Program-made: the position numbers and the translations under genes
DNA from: Flavobacterium panacagri
GTDB taxonomy: Bacteria; Bacteroidota; Bacteroidia; Flavobacteriales; Flavobacteriaceae
NCBI RefSeq assembly: GCF_030378165.1
Contig: NZ_CP119766.1
Location: forward strand, 4,960,001 to 5,024,000
DNA: 64,000 nt
Direction of reading: 5' to 3'
Notes under the pieces: generated by a model
The model's database searches: none
What the model saw: only the letters and a program-made list of their open reading frames with translations
What the model was told of the DNA's origin: nothing
Part shown: one piece after another, positions 1 through 6,958 of the stretch
Layout: every line of letters starts with the position of its first letter
Position numbering within the stretch: the stretch's first letter is position 1

Positions 1-333
1 GCAAGAGTTTCTTCTTTATTTGCTGAATTATTAGAAAGACAATTCCCAATTGAATCTCCGAATCAAAGATTAGAACTTAGAACTGCAAAAGATTTTGCCG
101 CCAGATTAGCTGTTCATGTAAATCATTTAAATAAGGTTTTAAAGGAAAACACTGGAAAAACCACAACAGAATTAATCAGTACAAGATTAACCAACGAAGC
201 CAAAATACTTTTAAAGCAGACAGATTGGAATATTTCTGAAATCGCTTATTCACTTGGTTTTGAAGAATTAGCGCATTTTTCTAATTTCTTCAAAAAACAA
301 ACTTCCTTGACGCCTTTAGCTTTTAGAAGTTAG
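1..333 (+). CDS. AraC-family transcriptional regulator, C-terminal part (cut by window start)
   Basis: The visible 110 residues run in frame from base 1 to a TAG at 331-333. They carry the double helix-turn-helix of AraC/XylS regulators. The first helix pair lies around TAKDFAARLAVHVNHLNKV; the second is in the typical tail with NISEIAYSLGFEE followed by FSNFFKKQTSLTPLAFR. The ligand or sensor half is outside the window, so its signal cannot be told. It is followed 230 bp downstream, on the same strand, by a short-chain dehydrogenase; AraC regulators often sit next to an SDR that they control, so that gene is a plausible target (inference). Confidence 0.93.
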   Translation, partial: ARVSSLFAELLERQFPIESPNQRLELRTAKDFAARLAVHVNHLNKVLKENTGKTTTELISTRLTNEAKILLKQTDWNISEIAYSLGFEELAHFSNFFKKQTSLTPLAFRS

Positions 334-563
334 TTTTTTTTTTTCAAGTTTCAAGTTTTACGAGCTGTAACCATACAGTTTGTCATCCCGAGTAACGAGG
401 GATCTTCGCAAGAAGCTCCACAAAGTTTTTGGAATTTGGAACTTAAAGAATTGGAATTCCAAACCACTTTGATTTGAATTTCGCAAACATCGATTTGATA
501 TTTACAATTCCCCACATCTGCTTTGCTCCTACCTTTGTCTCATCAAATTAAAAGAACGAAAAG
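334..563. repeat. Intergenic stretch with palindromic repeat fragments and a -7 promoter box
   Basis: Bases 381-405 hold a short hairpin-like phrase (CCCGAGTAACGAGGGATCTT) of a type that recurs between genes in many Bacteroidota. Bases ~449-461 contain the palindrome TTGGAATTCCAA; a similar phrase occurs near 49875. A Bacteroidota-type -7 box TACCTTTG lies at 530-537, about 27 bp before the ATG of the dehydrogenase gene. I could not place a convincing -33 TTG at the usual spacing. Confidence 0.5.
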
Positions 564-1292
564 ATGAATTTATCAAACAACAAAATACTGATAACTGGAG
601 GTGCAAGCGGTATCGGACTTGGACTTACCGAACGATTTATTCAGGAAAACAATACCGTGATCATCTGCGGCAGAAGAGAATCAGTTTTAAACGACGTTAA
701 AGCAAAGTTTCCTTCTATAATTACAAAAGTCTGTGACTTATCTATTGAAACAGAACGTATAGCTCTTTATGAATGGATTTCTGAAAATCATCCTGATCTA
801 AACGTACTAATCAACAATGCAGGAATTCAAAACTGGAAATCGATAACAGATGCTGATTTTTACGAAAGCATGAAGGCAGAAATCAATACTAATATTGAAG
901 CTCCGTTGCATTTAACTTCTTTATTTATTCAGTTAAAATCTTTAATGACAGTAATGAATGTGACTTCAGGGCTGGCATTCTCTCCTTTTGCAAAGGTTCC
1001 AGTTTATTCGGCTACAAAAGCTTTTTTTAGATCATTTACACTTTCACTTCGTCATTTATTAAAAGCAAAAAATATCGAAGTAATTGAAATTATTCCACCA
1101 GCCTTAAATACAGATTTAGGCGGAGTTGGTCTTCACGACGCACATCCAAGCGTAAGCAGTTTTATCGAATCTATTTTTGAACAATTAAAAGAAGGAAGAT
1201 CAGAACTTACTTTTGGAACCAGCGAAACAAGATTAAACGCAAGCGCAGAAGAGTTGAGAAATCATTTTAATGCGATGCATTCTAATCTTTAA
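564..1292 (+). CDS. Short-chain dehydrogenase/reductase (DltE/YdfG-like)
   Basis: A 242-residue classical SDR, predicted to be a cytoplasmic NAD(P)-dependent oxidoreductase. The cofactor motif TGGASGIG is at residues 11-18, NNAG at 84-87, and the catalytic set is Ser135, Tyr148 and Lys152 (YSATK). Length fits the family. The C-terminal part, with EIIPPALNTDL after the active site, resembles the DltE-type SDRs that are often found beside AraC regulators. The ATG is preceded by an A-rich leader (AAAGAACGAAAAG) and a -7 box at 530-537. Substrate unknown. It is followed by a second SDR after an intergenic repeat element. Confidence 0.93.
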   Translation: MNLSNNKILITGGASGIGLGLTERFIQENNTVIICGRRESVLNDVKAKFPSIITKVCDLSIETERIALYEWISENHPDLNVLINNAGIQNWKSITDADFYESMKAEINTNIEAPLHLTSLFIQLKSLMTVMNVTSGLAFSPFAKVPVYSATKAFFRSFTLSLRHLLKAKNIEVIEIIPPALNTDLGGVGLHDAHPSVSSFIESIFEQLKEGRSELTFGTSETRLNASAEELRNHFNAMHSNL

Positions 1293-1303
1293 CATTTAAT
1301 TTT

Positions 1304-1437
1304 AAACACATAGAAACATAGTTTCGCTTTGTCTATAAAGGCGTTTTACTCACATAAATCCACATAGCTATGTGTTAGAAACTAGTTTCTTTCTGTAATC
1401 TTTAAAAGAGAATAAAAATCTATGTTTCTATGTGTTT
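1304..1437 (-). repeat. ~140-bp dispersed inverted-terminus repeat, copy 1 (reverse orientation)
   Basis: The ends are inverted repeats, AAACACATAGAAACATAG at 1304-1321 and CTATGTTTCTATGTGTTT at 1420-1437. An internal CACATAG/CTATGTG palindrome, a GGCG run and a GAAAC-rich segment are shared with the copies at 10284-10420 and 38990-39132, but this copy reads as their reverse complement. It lies between two co-directional dehydrogenase genes. It contains no open reading frame of note. A short palindromic phrase (TTCGACTTCGCTCAGACTGAC, split by a few bases in other genomes) follows near 1460-1481. Confidence 0.85.
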
Positions 1438-1521
1438 TAAAAATAATCGTATTAAATGTCTTCGACTTCGCTCAGACTGACAATAAACAATAAACAACAA
1501 ACAATAAACAATTAAAAAAAA

Positions 1522-2286
1522 ATGGCAGTAAATACAAAAATAGCTCTGGTTACAGGCGGCAGCAGAGGTTTAGGAAAAAACATGGCAATTGCGATTGCTA
1601 AAAAAGGAATTGACGTAATCATAACGTACAACAGCAAAAAAGAAGAAGCTGATTTGGTGGTAAAAGAAATCGAAAACTTAGGTCAAAAAGCGGCTACTTT
1701 ACAATTAAATGTTGCTGAATCAAAAACTTTTGATGCTTTCTATAAAGAAATAGAATCAACTTTAAAAAGTACTTTTAAAACTGATAAATTCGACTTTTTG
1801 ATAAACAATGCCGGAATCGGAATTCATAATTCTTTTATTGGAACAACAGAAGCTGAATTTGATCAATTGACTAATATTCAGTTTAAAGGACCATTTTTCT
1901 TAACGCAAAAAGGATTAAACTTTATGAATGATGGAGGTGGAATCGTAAATATTTCAACTGGTTTAGCAAGATTCTCTTTCCCTGGTTACGCTGCTTACGC
2001 CTCTATGAAAGGCGCAATGGAAACTTTGACTAAATATCAGGCAAAAGAATTAGGCGCTAGAAAAATCAGAGTAAATATTGTTGCTCCAGGTGCTATTGAA
2101 ACTGATTTCGGTGGCGGAGTAGTTCGTGACAACGAACAAATGAACCAACAGATTGCTTCAGTAACCGCTTTAGGAAGAGTAGGATTACCAGATGATATTG
2201 GCGGTGTTGTTGCCTTTTTATGTACTGAAGATGCTCGTTGGATAAACGCTCAAAGAATTGAAGCATCTGGTGGAATGATGTTGTAA
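1522..2286 (+). CDS. SDR family oxidoreductase (FabG-like)
   Basis: A 254-residue classical SDR. TGGSRGLG at residues 11-18 binds the cofactor, NNAG is at 95-98, and the catalytic residues are Ser145, Tyr159 and Lys163 (YASMK). The segment IRVNIVAPGAIETDF and the C-terminal dimer region ending in ASGGMML are typical of FabG-like enzymes; the last residues depart from the usual DGG motif. It is likely a cytoplasmic NADP-dependent ketone or aldehyde reductase of unknown substrate. It could be transcribed with the upstream dehydrogenase across the repeat element, but the two proteins are only distantly alike. Confidence 0.95.
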   Translation: MAVNTKIALVTGGSRGLGKNMAIAIAKKGIDVIITYNSKKEEADLVVKEIENLGQKAATLQLNVAESKTFDAFYKEIESTLKSTFKTDKFDFLINNAGIGIHNSFIGTTEAEFDQLTNIQFKGPFFLTQKGLNFMNDGGGIVNISTGLARFSFPGYAAYASMKGAMETLTKYQAKELGARKIRVNIVAPGAIETDFGGGVVRDNEQMNQQIASVTALGRVGLPDDIGGVVAFLCTEDARWINAQRIEASGGMML

Positions 2287-2289
2287 TGG

Positions 2290-2440
2290 AGTTTCAGGAT
2301 TCAAGGTTTCAGTTTTAACCGCAAAGAACGCTAAGGTTTACGCAAGGTTCGCAAAGTTTTCTACATATAGCTTTAAATAACTTGAGCCCTTTGCGGTTAA
2401 AAACACAAAGAATATCAACCTGAAACTTTAAAACTGAAAC
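2290..2440. repeat. Nested palindromic intergenic repeat (CGCAAAG type)
   Basis: The outer arms are a GTTTCAG phrase near 2305-2316 and CTGAAAC near 2432-2438. Inner arms are TTAACCGCAAAG near 2315 and CTTTGCGGTTAA near 2390-2401. The same phrase family recurs at 40681-40954, 42423-42609 and 63003-63620. It precedes a terminator and probably forms a long hairpin in the 3' untranslated region. Confidence 0.7.
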
Positions 2441-2458
2441 AAAAAACTATAAAAAACA

Positions 2459-2491
2459 AAACCCGATAAGCATTAAAAACTTATCGGGTTT
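2459..2491. terminator. Bidirectional rho-independent terminator
   Basis: A perfect 12-bp stem, AAACCCGATAAG at 2459-2470 and CTTATCGGGTTT at 2480-2491, with a 9-nt loop. A-rich sequence precedes it and T-rich sequence follows, so it can serve both the plus-strand dehydrogenase and the minus-strand gene ending at 2527. A related CCCGATA stem occurs at 63654-63681. Confidence 0.88.
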
Positions 2492-2526
2492 GTCGTTTCA
2501 AAAATAATTTGAATTAGTAAGCCGTT

Positions 2527-2982
2527 TTATTTTATTTGTACTTTCTTTAGAAATTCGCCATCCTGATCAAAAATTAAATTATAGAACTTTGAATCTTTAA
2601 TTACTCCTACTTCGTATCTTTTTTTATCTACATTATCTACTACAGAAAAGACCTGTTTAACAGACTTTACAGGATAATTCGTTTTTAAATAGACTTGTGC
2701 TTTTTTAACCAATTTTAATAATGGAGTCTGCACTTTATAAACTTTAAAAATTCCATTTTCATCATATTGCGCATAAGCTACTAACTTTGGAGGCTGACTA
2801 AATTTAGCTTCAAAAATTATATCATCGTTTTTACCGCTGTATTCCACATTCCAAATAGCTTTCTTTTTGGGATATTGTTTTTCAAAAGTACTAATGACAA
2901 TATCTGGAGGCACAATACTTGCTCCCTGCCCTGCTGCCCAACTACTATAAATAAAAATAGAAAATAGAATAATTGTTCTCAT
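2527..2982 (-). CDS. PepSY-like (beta-lactamase-inhibitor-like) exported protein
   Basis: A 151-residue protein with an N-terminal signal peptide (MRTIILFSIFIYSSWAAGQ). The mature part matches the pattern of Bacteroidota PepSY-like proteins (Pfam PF11396 family): PDIVISTFEKQYPKKKAIWN near the start, then a second half with LLKLVKKAQVYLKTNYP. It is a clear paralogue of the 157-residue protein encoded just upstream, sharing the arrangement of two half-domains, but is more diverged. The role is probably periplasmic; the function of the family is not established. The two genes lie downstream of the LytTR regulator on the same strand, which makes them possible targets of that system. Confidence 0.8.
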   Translation of the reverse strand: MRTIILFSIFIYSSWAAGQGASIVPPDIVISTFEKQYPKKKAIWNVEYSGKNDDIIFEAKFSQPPKLVAYAQYDENGIFKVYKVQTPLLKLVKKAQVYLKTNYPVKSVKQVFSVVDNVDKKRYEVGVIKDSKFYNLIFDQDGEFLKKVQIK

Positions 2983-3041
2983 GATTAGTTTCTAATAAAA
3001 ACGTAAAACTAAACAAATAAAAGTATTTTCCTACTTTTTAT

Positions 3042-3515
3042 TTAATTTTTTTCAATAATTACATCAAAACCACCGTCTTTATCAAATTGAATATCAAAAA
3101 ATTTAGCATCTTTTGTTATTCCAACTTCATAGGTAGTCACTTTTTTATAATCTACTACAACGGCTATTTCTCGAATAGCTTTTGCTGGATAATTTTTCTT
3201 TAGATAGGCCTGTGCTTTAACTGGTAACTGGCTTAAAGGAATCTGCAATTCATAAGCTTTCATATTACCTAAATTATCATAGATTGCAAGTGCCTTCGTT
3301 TTGTTGTCTACATTATATCGTGCCTCATATCGAATCTCGTCATTATCATCTCCTACATATTCTTCTGCCCAAACAGCTTCTTTACCAGGATATTCTTTTT
3401 CAAAAGCAAGTCTCACCTGTTCTGGTGGTGTAATTACCTTTTTCATGTTGGTTCCTTCTTGCGCAATTAAAAAACTGCTGCATAAAAAAGTCAAAATCAA
3501 AAACACGTTTTTCAT
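3042..3515 (-). CDS. PepSY-like exported protein (tandem paralogue)
   Basis: 157 residues with a signal peptide (MKNVFLILTFLCSSFLIAQ) and then two similar half-repeats: PPEQVRLAFEKEYPGKEAVW in the first and LPVKAQAYLKKNYPAKAIRE in the second. This two-fold pattern is that of the PepSY-like PF11396 family. It is acidic and predicted to be periplasmic. The gene ends 59 bp before its paralogue at 2527-2982 and starts 132 bp after the LytTR response regulator, all on the minus strand. The pair looks like a local duplication followed by divergence. Function is not known from sequence. Confidence 0.82.
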   Translation of the reverse strand: MKNVFLILTFLCSSFLIAQEGTNMKKVITPPEQVRLAFEKEYPGKEAVWAEEYVGDDNDEIRYEARYNVDNKTKALAIYDNLGNMKAYELQIPLSQLPVKAQAYLKKNYPAKAIREIAVVVDYKKVTTYEVGITKDAKFFDIQFDKDGGFDVIIEKN

Positions 3516-3647
3516 AGTTTCTTTTTTAAATTAAACTTCAAACAACGTATTAAAAGTACTACTTTTTAATGACGTACAAATGAAGGGAACAAAATTTTTA
3601 AGAACGTTTTTTAATATTAAAAATCAAACCGTTACCTTAAGTTACAA

Positions 3648-4352
3648 TCACAATTCTAACTTTTTTAGTCTATCAGTTAATTCTCGTTTATAAGTGATGC
3701 CAATTGGAATTCTTTCATTTTTAATTACGACAAAATCTTTTTCTGTTGCATCAATTTTGTCTAATGCTACAATATAAGATTTATGAATACGCATGAAATT
3801 CTTTTCTGGCAAACATTTCTCAAATTCAGTTGTCGTAATCGACGCCAAATAAGTACGTTTTGTGGTATGCAACTTTACATAGTTGCCAAAACTTTGTGCA
3901 TATAAAAGCTGATCTAATTCTATTTCAATAAAATAGCCATCGACTTTTACACTGACAGAATTGATAATAGCTTCTTCTGTTTTCTTTGCATTTTCTGTTG
4001 CAAAAAAGCGGTCAATTGCTTTTAAAAACCTCGGGAAATAAATAGGTTTCAACAGATAATCAATTACGCCATAATCGTAGCTTTCGAGAGCAAATTCAGA
4101 ATAAGCTGTTGTTAGAATAGTTTTAGGATGTGTTGGCAGAATTTTAAGCAATTCCATACCTGAAATCTCAGGCATATTGATATCCAAAAACATTAAATCT
4201 ACTGTGTTTTCGCGAAGGAAATTCATAGCTTCAATACCATTATAGCCTTGAAAAACCAACTCTAACTGCGGGTTCTGTTTGATATAATTCGCCAAAACAT
4301 AATGCGCAGCAGGTTCGTCATCTACAATGATACATTTTTTGGTTTCTCTCAT
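3648..4352 (-). CDS. LytTR-family response regulator
   Basis: A 234-residue two-domain regulator. The receiver domain (about 1-120) has the acidic pocket Asp11/Asp12, the phospho-acceptor Asp57 (MFLDINMP) and the conserved TTAYSE and YLLKP segments. The C-terminal half (about 135-230) is a LytTR DNA-binding domain, recognisable by YAQSFGNYVKLHT, FMRIHKSYIVALDKI and IPIGITYK. It overlaps the sensor kinase gene by 4 bp (ATGA) and so is translationally coupled to it. Its targets probably include the divergent TolC-RND operon and/or the PepSY-like genes downstream (inference from context). Confidence 0.95.
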   Translation of the reverse strand: MRETKKCIIVDDEPAAHYVLANYIKQNPQLELVFQGYNGIEAMNFLRENTVDLMFLDINMPEISGMELLKILPTHPKTILTTAYSEFALESYDYGVIDYLLKPIYFPRFLKAIDRFFATENAKKTEEAIINSVSVKVDGYFIEIELDQLLYAQSFGNYVKLHTTKRTYLASITTTEFEKCLPEKNFMRIHKSYIVALDKIDATEKDFVVIKNERIPIGITYKRELTDRLKKLEL

Positions 4353-5386
4353 CCTACAAACTTTTTAAGCTGTATTTCCAAATCTACAACGTAGGTCTTT
4401 TTATCATCTTGAATATCCAATTTATAATCTTTTCCATAAATCAGGTTCAAACGTTCTATGGTATTTTTCAAACCGATTTTAGTCGAAATCACATCATTTT
4501 TCTTCGGAATTGAATTCGTCACATGAAGACTTAACAATCCATTTTCAACAGTGATATTAATTTTTACAAAGCAGTTTTCAATTGCGCAGGTTCCATGTTT
4601 AAAAGCATTTTCAATAAAAGCGATTAATAACATCGGCGAAATTTTATACGCATTTTCGTTGTCCACATTACTTTCAAAAGCAATATCACAACGATAGCCT
4701 ACTCTTTCTTTTTCCAGCTGCACATAACTGTTGATAAACTCCAGTTCGTCTTCTAAAGATACACATTGTTTACCGTTGCTTTCCAATTGATAACGCATTA
4801 ACTGCGAAACTTTCATAATCAAATCCGGTGTTCTGTCTGGAAACTGAAGGCTGATTCCGTAAAGCGTATTAAAAGTATTAAAAAGAAAATGCGGATTTAA
4901 TTGTCCTTTCAAAGAGTTCAACTGCATTTGATTAAACAATAAAGCCGCATCGGTTTGTTTTCTATGGATTCGATAAAACTTAAAGACAATTATCGGACTC
5001 AGAATACAGACCAAAGTCCCTAAAACACTCGCTAATTGATACGCATAACTTCTTTGATGCGAGTTTTGATACAAATGGCATTTGGCAAACATATCGAGCA
5101 TTGTAATTTCATACAATATGACTGAAAACACAAAAACTCCAAAAAGCGTCAGAATAATGTAAGTAAAAGGTTTATTGGCTTTAAACAAAATTGGAAGCAG
5201 AAAAAAGCGGTTAAACTGGGCATGCATGTACAAAATGCAATAGAAAAATATACCCATAGCAATAGAAATGAAGGAACTGAATAACATCCAATCATTTTTC
5301 AAGGTATAAATTGTAAATGAAAAAAGGACAACTGCTACTTCCTGCCACCATTTGTTGTCCAATATGTTATCGATTCTTTTATTCAT
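4349..5386 (-). CDS. LytS/YehU-type sensor histidine kinase
   Basis: A 345-residue membrane kinase. Four hydrophobic segments fill about residues 12-150 and take the place of a large sensor domain. The His_kinase (PF06580) signature QLNPHFLFNTFN follows, with the phospho-accepting His, and then an HATPase domain with FIENAFKHG as the N-box and IGLKNTIERLNLIYG in place of the G-boxes. This architecture is the usual partner of LytTR regulators, and the two genes overlap. The signal sensed is unknown; membrane or cell-envelope state is typical of relatives. Confidence 0.94.
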   Translation of the reverse strand: MNKRIDNILDNKWWQEVAVVLFSFTIYTLKNDWMLFSSFISIAMGIFFYCILYMHAQFNRFFLLPILFKANKPFTYIILTLFGVFVFSVILYEITMLDMFAKCHLYQNSHQRSYAYQLASVLGTLVCILSPIIVFKFYRIHRKQTDAALLFNQMQLNSLKGQLNPHFLFNTFNTLYGISLQFPDRTPDLIMKVSQLMRYQLESNGKQCVSLEDELEFINSYVQLEKERVGYRCDIAFESNVDNENAYKISPMLLIAFIENAFKHGTCAIENCFVKINITVENGLLSLHVTNSIPKKNDVISTKIGLKNTIERLNLIYGKDYKLDIQDDKKTYVVDLEIQLKKFVG

Positions 5387-5485
5387 TCTTAATTTTCAAA
5401 TAGGGTACAAAGTTCGAACAAATATTTAAGTTATATTTCGTAAAAATGACCAATTCAATTCGTCATTTACTAGTGCAGTACATCA

Positions 5486-5510
5486 CTTAACCTGACTTTT
5501 ATCAGGGTAA
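5486..5510. promoter_or_regulatory. Interrupted palindrome in the divergent kinase/efflux promoter region
   Basis: The 174-bp gap between the kinase start (5386, minus) and the TolC start (5561, plus) holds TTAACCTGACTTTTATCAGG followed by GTAA, with arms CCTGA at 5491-5495 and TCAGG at 5502-5506 and flanking TTA/TAA. It may be a regulator site for the divergent genes. No direct repeat typical of LytTR sites was obvious, so the assignment is tentative. Confidence 0.35.
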
Positions 5511-5560
5511 GAGAAATAAATTTGTTTCATCAAAAACATTTTATATCACACCTTGAGTTT

Positions 5561-6946
5561 ATGTATTTCAAAAAAATTACCATTTTATTTTTATTGATTT
5601 TTGCCTCAATTGGTTATTCTCAAACCCTGTCTTTAAAAGAAGCAGTAAAAACAGGACTTGAAAATTACGGTTCCATCCGAGCAAAAAACAATTACACCAA
5701 TGCATCAAAGGAAACTCTAAAACAATCTCGTCGTGATTATCTGCCCAACCTGAATTTATCGGCGCAGCAGGATTACGGAACTGTAAACGGACAAAACGGA
5801 CCGCTTTACGGATTTGGAGGTTTAGGAGTTGCTTCATCAGGTCTGCCCCTTCCGGAACAAAACTGGAATTCGGCTTTTGGTGCACTTTATTTAGTCAACA
5901 TGAACTGGGATTTTTTCACTTTCGGAAAAACACAGGAAAAAATCAATTTATCTAAAATTGATGTTCAGGCTAAAGAAAAAGATTTACAGCAGGAGAAATT
6001 CCAGCAGGAAATCAAAATTTCGGCTGCTTATTTAAATTTATTGGCAAGCCAGAGATTATTGATTTCACAACAGAAAAACTTAGACCGCGCAGAAGTCTTC
6101 AAAAAGACGGCTGTTGCGAGAGTTAAAAACGGATTATTGGCAGGAGTCGATTCTACATTGGCTACAGCCGAAGTTTCTAAAGCTAAAATTGCTTTAAACT
6201 TAGCTCGAAATTTCGTTAAGGAACAAAACAATAAATTAGTTGATTTAATGGGTGTTGCACCGCAGGATTTTGTTACCGACACCCTTTTTGTAACGCAGAT
6301 TCCAAAAGAATTGATTCAAGGAAATGCTGCGAATGACAGTCTTCATCCATTGTTACAATTGTACAAAACGAAAATCGACTACAGCAATCAGCAGGTTAAA
6401 TTGTACAAACGTTTCTATTATCCAACCATGAGTGCTTTTGGAGTTTTACAAACCAGAGCTTCAGGATTTGATTCGTCTTATGCTACAGACCAGACTGCCT
6501 TTACTAGAAATTACTGGGATGGTGTAAATCCGGATCGTACCAATTATTTAATTGGAGTTGGAATTACTTGGAATTTAACTACTCCATTTCGTTCCAGCAA
6601 ACAAGTTATGGCTCAGAAATTTGTTTCTCAGGGATTGCAGGAAGAATACAATCAGGCGGACAGAGAATTAAAATCGCAATTGAACTTTGCCGAAGACAAG
6701 ATCAAAATTACTTTGGAAAATTATGCCGAAGCGCCAATTCAGGTTGATGCAGCCAAAAGAGCTTACCTTCAGAAATCGACTTTGTACAAAAACGGTTTAA
6801 CCGATTTAACCGATTTAACACAAACCATGTATGTCTTAAACCGTGCCGAAATCGACCGTGATATTGTCAACAACAATGTATGGCAGTCGTTTTTACTGAA
6901 AGTCGCTGCGACAGGTAATTTTGACTTATTTATAAATGAATTTTAA
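5561..6946 (+). CDS. TolC-family outer membrane efflux protein
   Basis: I place the start at the ATG at 5561, because it opens a clean signal peptide (MYFKKITILFLLIFASIGYS, then Q); a longer frame from a TTG at 5522 adds 13 residues without signal-peptide character. The mature protein, about 440 residues, has the long alpha-helical repeats of the OEP family (two halves, e.g. SLKEAVKTGLENYGSIRAKN and the heptad-rich region around residues 120-240). It forms the outer-membrane channel of a tripartite efflux system. The pump gene begins 12 bp downstream, so it is the first gene of the operon. Confidence 0.93.
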   Translation: MYFKKITILFLLIFASIGYSQTLSLKEAVKTGLENYGSIRAKNNYTNASKETLKQSRRDYLPNLNLSAQQDYGTVNGQNGPLYGFGGLGVASSGLPLPEQNWNSAFGALYLVNMNWDFFTFGKTQEKINLSKIDVQAKEKDLQQEKFQQEIKISAAYLNLLASQRLLISQQKNLDRAEVFKKTAVARVKNGLLAGVDSTLATAEVSKAKIALNLARNFVKEQNNKLVDLMGVAPQDFVTDTLFVTQIPKELIQGNAANDSLHPLLQLYKTKIDYSNQQVKLYKRFYYPTMSAFGVLQTRASGFDSSYATDQTAFTRNYWDGVNPDRTNYLIGVGITWNLTTPFRSSKQVMAQKFVSQGLQEEYNQADRELKSQLNFAEDKIKITLENYAEAPIQVDAAKRAYLQKSTLYKNGLTDLTDLTQTMYVLNRAEIDRDIVNNNVWQSFLLKVAATGNFDLFINEF

Positions 6947-6958
6947 CTATAGATCCAA

